This document shows, piece after piece, positions 22,722 through 29,297 of a stretch of DNA of 64,000 bases (position 1 is the first letter of the stretch; every line of letters starts with the position of its first letter). The stretch is from Coriobacterium glomerans PW2 (GTDB lineage: Bacteria > Actinomycetota > Coriobacteriia > Coriobacteriales > Coriobacteriaceae): assembly GCF_000195315.1 (NCBI RefSeq), contig NC_015389.1, positions 434,001 through 498,000 of the forward strand. The letters are read 5' to 3'. The position numbers and the translations under genes are program-made. The notes beneath the pieces are model-generated. The model did not search any database, was not told where the DNA came from, and was given only the letters and a program-made list of their open reading frames with translations.

Positions 22722-25442
22722 ATGGCTGACGCGGCCGCGGCGGTGAATGGGCCGGAACCGTCGCTCTCACGGCGCATACGGTGCTCTCCGCAGATGGTGT
22801 GGCTCATCCTGCTTTTGGGTGCCCCGATTCAGATCGGCCTCGCGTTGGGTGCCCCCCGTCTCGACGTTCTGACTCGCTTCGTCGCGGCGGGTTCGCTTGC
22901 AGGCATCGCGGCGGCTGTGGCCCTGCTCCATGATGCAGCCGCGCCGCGCTCTGTCTTGGCTCCGCTACGAGATCGGAAGCTGCGCTGCGCGCTGTGCAGG
23001 GCAGCCTGTCTGCTCGTCGCCGGTATTGAGAGCGTGTCGATCGTCGCGATCCTCGCTGGCGCGACGGGGCAGATGTGGCTCGCCGAACCGTCTATTGCAA
23101 TCGCGAACGGGCTGAGCGGCATACTGCCGTGGGCGAGCGCGGCGGCAAGCGCGCTGTGCGCGTGCACGGTGCTGCTTGCTTGCGCTGCGGATCTCGTTGC
23201 GCCAGAGTGCGGCTCGGCGATCTCGGGCGATGAGGGTCACCGCGGCCGAGCTGCGCCGCTGCGGGCTGTGCCGTATGCGTTCGCGCTCATCGGCGCTATG
23301 ATGCGCATCGCATGGACGCTTTCCGCCGACCTTTTGGTGCCGTCTGACTTCGCGGCGCTGCTCGGTTTGATCGCGGTCGAGTTGTGTGCCGCGGCGCTGC
23401 TGCTCATGGATATTCGCCTTGTCTGCGTGCGCGTGATCGGTGCTGCGGCATCGGACGTCTTCTGCATTGCGCTCGGCGCGCACGCTGCGGGATCGCTGCT
23501 GGGCTCCCTGCTGCTCCGCTCGGTGCTCCACCTGCATGCCGTGCCCGCCGGCATCGCGATGGGAGCGGCGGCAACCATGTTCGCCATGTTGCTCGGCTTG
23601 TATGCGCTGATGCATCGCGCTGCACGTCGGCCCCCGGTCGAGACGCCGCCGGATGATGGCGTCCAAGACGAGGGGGATGCGCGGATCGCCCGCATCCGGC
23701 GCATGCTATCCGAGCGAGGGCTGGCGCTTCGCGAATCCGAGGTCGCCGCGTTCACCGCCGCCGGACAGAACTCCGAGCAGGTCGGCGTCCGTCTCGGCAT
23801 CAAGGCGTCGAGCGTCCGCGCGACGCTGCATCGCGTCTATCGAAAGCTCGACGTGCACGGAGCGAAGGATCTGCGGGCGCTCTGCGCCGCGTTCCCGTCC
23901 GCGCCGGCAGCCGCCGAGGGCGCCCCGGCGCGCGGGCCGGCGCCGGCGTCACCCTCAGCTCAGGCGCGACCCGCCGCGACCGCCGACGGCCGGGTCGCGT
24001 CGTTGGTGCTCGCGATACGTCAGCTGAGCGGTTGCGTGCTGCTGTTGCTGCTGTTCACGCCGCTCTCGCAGCGATATGCCCTCTGGGGGTTCGGGAGAAT
24101 GACGGTGCTGGGCTGCGCGACGGGCGGGACGCTGTTCGGTCTCCGGCAGCTGCATCGGCGCTGGTGCGTTCGCTCAGGTGCCTCGGCGCCCGAGGGCGGT
24201 GTGCTCCACCGTTCATTGAAGCGCATGCCGCAGCCGATGCGCTCAATACTGATCGGCGCAGTTGTCACGCTTGCGTGCACGGCTGCCGGCGCGGCGAGCC
24301 TCATGCGCTGGTATTCGTCTTCGCTCAAACCGAGCACCTGGTCGGCGTTCGAATTCGCATCCTATCTGCTGTGCACCATCGCGCTGCTCTCGTGGTGCCG
24401 CTGCCGCACCGACGCTTCCACGCAGCGCGCCGCATCTGCGCGCTCGGCCGCGGCCGCGGTGCCGCTCTCGCTGCTCGCCCTCCATCTCACCTCCGACGAC
24501 CTAGTCTATCTCGGGACGATCGCACTCGCAGCGATCCTGCTGGCAGCGACGTCGATGGCGATGCGGGCGGGCGGTGCCGAAGAGGGCCGGGCCGATGTCG
24601 CGTCCGCAGCGTTCTCATTCGCGGCGGCCGCGTCATGTCTGATCACCTTCGCCGCAGGGGTGGCCTGGGAGGAGCTCTGGCGCTCGCTGGCCATGTATTC
24701 GGGAGCCCTGTCCGTTCTTCCCTTCACGGCGCTGCTGTTCGGCGGCGCTCTCTGGCTTCGGATGCAGGACGCCGACTCCAGGGACTTCAGGGAGCTGTGC
24801 CCGACGCTGCTCGCGTTCGCTCTGTTCACAGGCGTGTATGCGCTGCTTTTCGGGTACGGCTGGCTGCGCGACGTTCTCATCCTGCTTGCCACGGCCGGAT
24901 CGCTCTGCGTCATCATCGGACGGGCGCGGCTGCAGAGCGCTTCGGATCCGCGCGCGCCGGCATGGATGGCGCTGTCGGCTGCCGGCGGGGTGCTCGGGAG
25001 CTATCTGATCATGAATCGCGTCAGCCGCATCACGCCGGACATCTTCAACGGCGCGCCGCTCGCCCCGGAGCAGCTGAGCGCGATGGCGCTGGTCACGCTT
25101 GCCTTCTCGGTGTTCTTCCTCGGCGCGGGGCTCGCGGCCCTGGGGCTGTGTCGCAGCATCGTCGGCTCGGAGCGCGCCGCGGCGCTGGTCGCTTCCAGCA
25201 AGCTTGATGAGGCGGAGCTTCGGCACCGACTTCGGGCGTGCTTCGTCTCCCGCGGGGCGAACGACACGCAGGCGCTCGTCTTGGCCGAGATCGCCTGCGG
25301 GCGTCAGGCCGCCGAGATCTGCGATCGGCTGCATGTCTCGCTCGGAACCGTCAACACGGCGAGAAGCGCCGGCTACCGTCTGCTCGGCGTCCACGACCGG
25401 CTGGGGCTGCATTCGCTGGTCTCCCAGCTCATCACCGCGTAA
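22722..25442 (+). CDS. Membrane LuxR-type regulator with two HTH domains
   Basis: A 906-residue protein that reads as two membrane-LuxR units in one chain. Residues 1-310 hold about nine hydrophobic segments. Residues 326-391 form a first LuxR-type helix-turn-helix (LRESEVAAFTAAGQNSEQ, then IKASSVRATLHRVYRKLDV). A Pro/Ala-rich linker (about 392-428) leads to a second block of about ten helices (430-825). The chain ends with a second helix-turn-helix (DTQALVLAEIACGRQ, HVSLGTVNTARSAGYRLLGVHDR). Membrane LuxR proteins with one C-terminal HTH are common in Coriobacteriia; a tandem form with both HTH domains kept is unusual. I prefer ATG 22722 to GTG 22719 for spacing from AGGCG. The next gene, on the same strand, begins ABC module B, the probable target. 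The signal is unknown. Confidence 0.8.
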   Translation: MADAAAAVNGPEPSLSRRIRCSPQMVWLILLLGAPIQIGLALGAPRLDVLTRFVAAGSLAGIAAAVALLHDAAAPRSVLAPLRDRKLRCALCRAACLLVAGIESVSIVAILAGATGQMWLAEPSIAIANGLSGILPWASAAASALCACTVLLACAADLVAPECGSAISGDEGHRGRAAPLRAVPYAFALIGAMMRIAWTLSADLLVPSDFAALLGLIAVELCAAALLLMDIRLVCVRVIGAAASDVFCIALGAHAAGSLLGSLLLRSVLHLHAVPAGIAMGAAATMFAMLLGLYALMHRAARRPPVETPPDDGVQDEGDARIARIRRMLSERGLALRESEVAAFTAAGQNSEQVGVRLGIKASSVRATLHRVYRKLDVHGAKDLRALCAAFPSAPAAAEGAPARGPAPASPSAQARPAATADGRVASLVLAIRQLSGCVLLLLLFTPLSQRYALWGFGRMTVLGCATGGTLFGLRQLHRRWCVRSGASAPEGGVLHRSLKRMPQPMRSILIGAVVTLACTAAGAASLMRWYSSSLKPSTWSAFEFASYLLCTIALLSWCRCRTDASTQRAASARSAAAAVPLSLLALHLTSDDLVYLGTIALAAILLAATSMAMRAGGAEEGRADVASAAFSFAAAASCLITFAAGVAWEELWRSLAMYSGALSVLPFTALLFGGALWLRMQDADSRDFRELCPTLLAFALFTGVYALLFGYGWLRDVLILLATAGSLCVIIGRARLQSASDPRAPAWMALSAAGGVLGSYLIMNRVSRITPDIFNGAPLAPEQLSAMALVTLAFSVFFLGAGLAALGLCRSIVGSERAAALVASSKLDEAELRHRLRACFVSRGANDTQALVLAEIACGRQAAEICDRLHVSLGTVNTARSAGYRLLGVHDRLGLHSLVSQLITA

Positions 25443-25472
25443 ACGCTCAATCTATCAAGTTCATAAGCGTTG
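25443..25472 (+). promoter_or_regulatory. Inverted repeat before ABC module B
   Basis: AACGCT (25443-25448) and AGCGTT (25467-25472) form an inverted repeat with an 18-base spacer directly after the LuxR stop and 83 bases before the first gene of module B. It could be a regulator site or a weak RNA stem. The evidence is position and symmetry only. Confidence 0.3.
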
Positions 25473-25554
25473 TTTACAGACAGCAGGGCATCTTCTGTGC
25501 CATGGTGCGATGCGTGCTGAAACGCATCGGTACAACCAACGGAGGGGAGCATCC

Positions 25555-26262
25555 ATGGCATTGGCGCGCAGAGAGGCGCGGTTCATCAAGTTCATCATCG
25601 CGACTGCGGTTGTCATCGCGATAGTCGCAGCCGGCTGGCTCGGCTATCGCCATCTTCAGGACCAGAAGACTGAGCGCGAGAAGCAGGCGTTCAACACCGT
25701 ATACGATCCTGGGCAGACCGCCGAGCTGGATGCTGCCAAAGATGAATCCTGCGTGCTCCCGAGCTCGAAGGAACCATATGCCGCCGGGCTCGGGTTCGTC
25801 TGGACGGGAACGCTGGAGGTGGCCGTGGAAAATGCGGAGATCTACGACAGCTTCAAGGCGAGTGGGCTTGCAGCCAGCCATGCCGGCGATTCGTTTCGCA
25901 GCGACAAACAGCATCCGTTTCTCGTGTGCAAGGTGCATATCAAGAACAAAAATGCCGTCCCGCAAGACGAATCGTCACGGACAAAGCAGAAATGCTTCAA
26001 CATATCGTTTTTGAACCTCATGCCTGCAGGCGAGGTGGCGTATTTCGATGGAACGATGGAAGGAGCCTCCGAACAGGAGCGTTGGGACTTCAAGCTCGCA
26101 CCCGGCGCCGAGCAGACCTACACGGTCGGTTTCGCGCTTGAAGGATCTCGCTCGATCCAGCTCAAAGATATACGGCTCACAGCGGCCATCAGCCCCGACG
26201 CCTATGGAAAGTACAGCTTCACATTGAACATAACCGATCATCGGACGAAGGAGCGCGCATGA
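25555..26262 (+). CDS. Membrane-anchored Ig-like protein (module B, first)
   Basis: A 235-residue protein with a basic N-terminus, one anchor helix (FIIATAVVIAIVAAGWLGY, residues 13-31) and an exported domain. The domain contains FLVCKVHIKN and PGAEQTYTVGFALEG, matching the strand-Asn and PG-strand pattern of the other anchored proteins in the ABC modules (DUF4352-like Ig fold). GGAGGGGAG precedes the ATG. Its stop overlaps the start of the permease gene (ATGA), so the protein is made together with the transporter. It probably senses or holds an extracellular ligand next to the permeases. No enzyme motif is visible. Confidence 0.72.
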   Translation: MALARREARFIKFIIATAVVIAIVAAGWLGYRHLQDQKTEREKQAFNTVYDPGQTAELDAAKDESCVLPSSKEPYAAGLGFVWTGTLEVAVENAEIYDSFKASGLAASHAGDSFRSDKQHPFLVCKVHIKNKNAVPQDESSRTKQKCFNISFLNLMPAGEVAYFDGTMEGASEQERWDFKLAPGAEQTYTVGFALEGSRSIQLKDIRLTAAISPDAYGKYSFTLNITDHRTKERA

Positions 26263-27134
26263 GATCGCTCATCGTCATGGAGCTCGACAAGGCGCTGCGC
26301 AACCGCTGGTTCATCGTCGCCGTCTCCATCGGGGTCATCTTGGGCGCTGCCGCCGCGATCGAGTGCGCGGCGAAGATCGCCATATGGGATGCCGCAAAGC
26401 TGGAATTCGGCTACGGCATCGGTCTGGACTCTCCGAACGCGCTGTTTCTCACGAGCAGGGGCAGCTACGGCAACTGGGTGCTCGTCAACGCGAGCGATGC
26501 GCTGTCCGGCCTCATCTACGTCTACCTGCTCCCGCTGCTCGCGCTCGTGCCCTTCGCCTGGTCCTACGCCTCCGAGCTGCATGCCGGCTACCTTATCCAG
26601 GTGTGCACCCGCGCCGATCGGCGATCCTATCTCGCGGCGAAGGGTGCCGCGGTGTTCGTCTCGGCCGCGCTGGTGGCGCTGATACCGCTGGCGGTCAACT
26701 TCATCGTGCTGTCCTGCCTGCTGCCTGGCTATGTTCCCACCTATCTCGACAATCAATACGTCGGGCTGTTCGACAACAACCTGCTCTCGGGGCTGTTCTA
26801 CCGTGCCCCGATGCTGTTCGTCGTCTGCCGCAGCCTCATCGACGCGCTGGTGTGCGGCGTGTGGGCGACGCTCGTCTACGCGATCTCGCTGCGGGTCGCG
26901 AACCGCGTCGCCATCATGGTCGTCCCCTACCTGGTCGTGCTGGCCTCCCGGTACGCGAACTCCTGGGTGTTCGGATGGTTCCATACGATCGGTCCGGAGA
27001 TCAACATCATCGCCGCGCTGAAGGATGCGTCGAACGCCCCGCTCGATCCGCTTTGGTTCTCCGCGTGCTTGGTGGCCATGGCGGCGGTTGCGGCGGGGCT
27101 GCTTGCGGCCGAGACCAGACGGGACCTGCTATGA
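26259..27134 (+). CDS. ABC transporter permease (module B, first)
   Basis: A 291-residue ABC-2-type permease of the lantibiotic-immunity kind and a clear paralogue of the 7666 product. Both have a first helix after a short basic N-terminus (MRSLIVMELDKAL here, MRSILALELKRAF there), a large extracytoplasmic loop, LPLLAL-P, a coupling loop starting SELHAGY and the YLAAKGA segment. About six helices are expected. The start overlaps the anchored-protein stop and the stop overlaps the start of the second permease. The two permeases probably form the heterodimeric membrane part of one transporter. Confidence 0.82.
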   Translation: MRSLIVMELDKALRNRWFIVAVSIGVILGAAAAIECAAKIAIWDAAKLEFGYGIGLDSPNALFLTSRGSYGNWVLVNASDALSGLIYVYLLPLLALVPFAWSYASELHAGYLIQVCTRADRRSYLAAKGAAVFVSAALVALIPLAVNFIVLSCLLPGYVPTYLDNQYVGLFDNNLLSGLFYRAPMLFVVCRSLIDALVCGVWATLVYAISLRVANRVAIMVVPYLVVLASRYANSWVFGWFHTIGPEINIIAALKDASNAPLDPLWFSACLVAMAAVAAGLLAAETRRDLL

Positions 27135-27970
27135 GCATCATCCGTCTGTACTGGTTCGACCTGCGTGTGTCCCGGCGGATGGTTCTCGCGTCGCTTGCCG
27201 CCGTGCTGGTCTTGGCCGGCCTCATCATGGCGAACGCGGCGCTCATGGCGTCGTTCTACGAGCAGCGCGCCGCGGCTTTCTCGTGGGGGGACTTCATCGC
27301 GAGCTGCTTTTCAGGCGCGCAGTCCTATGAGGTCACCCAGGGCTCTCAGTTCAAGCCCCCCGTGGGCTGGCTGCTGATATGCCTGCTGCTCGCCTACGCG
27401 ACCCTGCTCTTTCCGTACCGCGATCTCATGGGCGCGGGTCGCGCGGCGCTCGTGGCCGGCGGCGGAAGGATCTCATGGTGGGTCGCCATGTGCCTGTGGG
27501 TGATCACCGTGGTGTGCCTGTGCTGGGTGGCTGTCGCCGCGGCCGCTGCGGTGGCGACGCTCATCTGCGGAGGCCCGCTCACGCTCGAGATCCACCGCTC
27601 GATGCTGCTCGTCTGCGAGGTCAGCGCCGATCACATCTTCGCCGATGCGGTCGATGGGACCCCGTTTCTGCTGGTCGCCCTGCTGATGAGTGCGGCGCTC
27701 GGCATAGCCCAGCTGGCGGCCTCGCTCGTGTTGCGCCCCACCTTCGCGTTCGCCGCCGCAGTGGCGCTGCTGCTCGCCTCGGCGTTTCTCACGAGCCCGC
27801 TGCTCGTGGGCAGCTTCCTCATGGCCGATCGCTGGGGCGGCATGGTCAGTTCCGGGCTCGGTTCCGATGCCGGCGCGCTCGTCGGATGCGCTCTGCTCTT
27901 TGCCGGGGCCCTCGCGGGGGGTTTGTTGTTCAGGCGCTTCGATGTGCTCGATAAGGAGATGAATGTCTGA
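27131..27970 (+). CDS. ABC transporter permease (module B, second)
   Basis: A 279-residue ABC-2-type permease, paralogous to the 8493 product. It has a first helix at LASLAAVLVLAGLIMANA, a loop with WGDFIASCFSGAQ, a second helix at GWLLICLLLAYATLLF and four more helices to GCALLFAGALAGGLLF. Two in-frame starts compete; I use the ATG at 27131 because it overlaps the upstream stop by four bases, as elsewhere in this operon. The stop shares its A with the start of the ATPase gene (TGATG). It is expected to pair with the 26259 product. Confidence 0.8.
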   Translation: MSIIRLYWFDLRVSRRMVLASLAAVLVLAGLIMANAALMASFYEQRAAAFSWGDFIASCFSGAQSYEVTQGSQFKPPVGWLLICLLLAYATLLFPYRDLMGAGRAALVAGGGRISWWVAMCLWVITVVCLCWVAVAAAAAVATLICGGPLTLEIHRSMLLVCEVSADHIFADAVDGTPFLLVALLMSAALGIAQLAASLVLRPTFAFAAAVALLLASAFLTSPLLVGSFLMADRWGGMVSSGLGSDAGALVGCALLFAGALAGGLLFRRFDVLDKEMNV

Positions 27971-28620
27971 TGCTGGAGATGAGTTGCGTATCGAAGACCA
28001 TCAAGGGGGTCGAGGTCGTCCGCGATGTCAGCCTGAGCGCGGCTCCGGGCCGCGTGGTCGGCCTGTCGGGCGTGAACGGCTCGGGCAAGACGATGCTCAT
28101 GCGCATGGCGTGCGGCCTGATCCGCCCGAGTGCGGGAGAGGTCGCCGTGGACGGCAAACGGCTCTGGCGCGACATCGCGTTCCCGCCCTCGGTGGGGCTG
28201 CTCATCGAGGGGCCGGCGTTTCTCGACAACCGCTCCGGGACGGCCAACCTCGAGCTGCTGGCCTCCATCAGGCGCTCCGTCGACGCGGCGGGGGTGCGCG
28301 CGGCCATCGCGCGCGTGGGGCTCGACCCTCAGGATCGCCGGCGCTACCGCAAGTACTCGCTCGGCATGAAGCAGCGGCTGGGCATCGCCGCCGCCATCAT
28401 GGAGGCGCCCGACCTGCTGGTGCTCGACGAGCCGACCAACGCGCTGGACGTCGCCGGCGTCGAGATGCTCAAGCGCATCGTCGCGCAGGAGCGCTCACGC
28501 GGCGCCTGCGTGCTCGTCTCCTGCCATGACGCAGGCGTGCTGCGCGAGATGTCCGACGAGGTCATCTACCTGGCGGAGGGCGCCGTCGAGCGCCGCGAGA
28601 CGATCGCGGTGCGATCGTGA
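27970..28620 (+). CDS. ABC transporter ATP-binding protein (module B)
   Basis: A 216-residue ATPase, clearly paralogous to the one at 6346: MLEMSCVSKTIKGV against MYIEVDSYCKSIKGV at the start, Walker A GVNGSGKT, the segment VGLLIEGPAFLDN, signature YSLGMKQRLGIA, Walker B LLVLDEPTNALD and switch VSCHD. It belongs to the BcrA/LanF-like group. Here it follows the permeases, whereas in module A it precedes them, so gene order has been rearranged between the two copies. It shares a base with the upstream stop and overlaps the next gene by GTGA. Confidence 0.88.
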   Translation: MLEMSCVSKTIKGVEVVRDVSLSAAPGRVVGLSGVNGSGKTMLMRMACGLIRPSAGEVAVDGKRLWRDIAFPPSVGLLIEGPAFLDNRSGTANLELLASIRRSVDAAGVRAAIARVGLDPQDRRRYRKYSLGMKQRLGIAAAIMEAPDLLVLDEPTNALDVAGVEMLKRIVAQERSRGACVLVSCHDAGVLREMSDEVIYLAEGAVERRETIAVRS

Positions 28621-29255
28621 GCGCCCCCGCGCGCCGAGGCGCGCTTCGCATCGTCGCCATGCTCGCCTGCGCGGTCGCCGTGGCGCTGATCGCCGGGCGC
28701 ATCTGGTGGGTCAACGAGCAGGCGATCAAGATTCCGGTCGAGCACGTCGCGCAGGGCAGCTGGCTCGCACTCGACGGCGCCTTCGCCGGAAGCGATGAGG
28801 AACAGACGAAGGGCTACGAGTTCAGAGTCGAGAAGACCGAGGTCGTGACCCCTGATGAGTATCTGAGCCGCTACGGAAAAGACGGCGTCGCCTCGACCGA
28901 GGACGGCGCGCGGCGCTCCGTTCTGGCCGTGACGCTCACCATGCGCAACACCTCGACCGAGGGCGGCGGCATCATGTCGTTTCTCTGGGAGGTCATCCCG
29001 GAATCGAAGAACACGGATTACTCGGTCGACGAGGACCTGTGGGCGCATGTCGCCAAGATGGACCCCAGCATGTTCAGCGTGCCACCCGGCAAGACGCTCA
29101 AAACGGTCGTGCCGTTCGTCGGATTCTCGAATCCGCCGTATTTCGGATCGGACGAGGCATCCTTTCGGCCGCCGATCGAGGGGAGCTCGTTTGAGCTCGT
29201 GATGTCGAACCTGCCGGTCCGCAAGATTCTCGACCTGCGCGTGGACGCCTCATGA
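28617..29255 (+). CDS. Membrane-anchored Ig-like protein (module B, second)
   Basis: A 212-residue protein with an N-terminal anchor helix (IVAMLACAVAVALIAGRIW, about residues 12-30) and an exported domain. The domain carries VLAVTLTMRN and PGKTLKTVVPFVGF, again the DUF4352-like pattern found in the three other anchored proteins of the ABC modules. The segment YEFRVEKTEVVTPDEYLS resembles DUF5028-type proteins found with such transporters; I cannot confirm this. It starts with GTG inside the ATPase stop (GTGA) and is 42 bases before the FtsX gene. It may serve the first or the second transporter, since it lies between them. Confidence 0.7.
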   Translation: MSAPARRGALRIVAMLACAVAVALIAGRIWWVNEQAIKIPVEHVAQGSWLALDGAFAGSDEEQTKGYEFRVEKTEVVTPDEYLSRYGKDGVASTEDGARRSVLAVTLTMRNTSTEGGGIMSFLWEVIPESKNTDYSVDEDLWAHVAKMDPSMFSVPPGKTLKTVVPFVGFSNPPYFGSDEASFRPPIEGSSFELVMSNLPVRKILDLRVDAS

Positions 29256-29297
29256 TCGCGGCGGCGCGCCCGCGCGGCGGCGACGGGGGGCGCTGAG

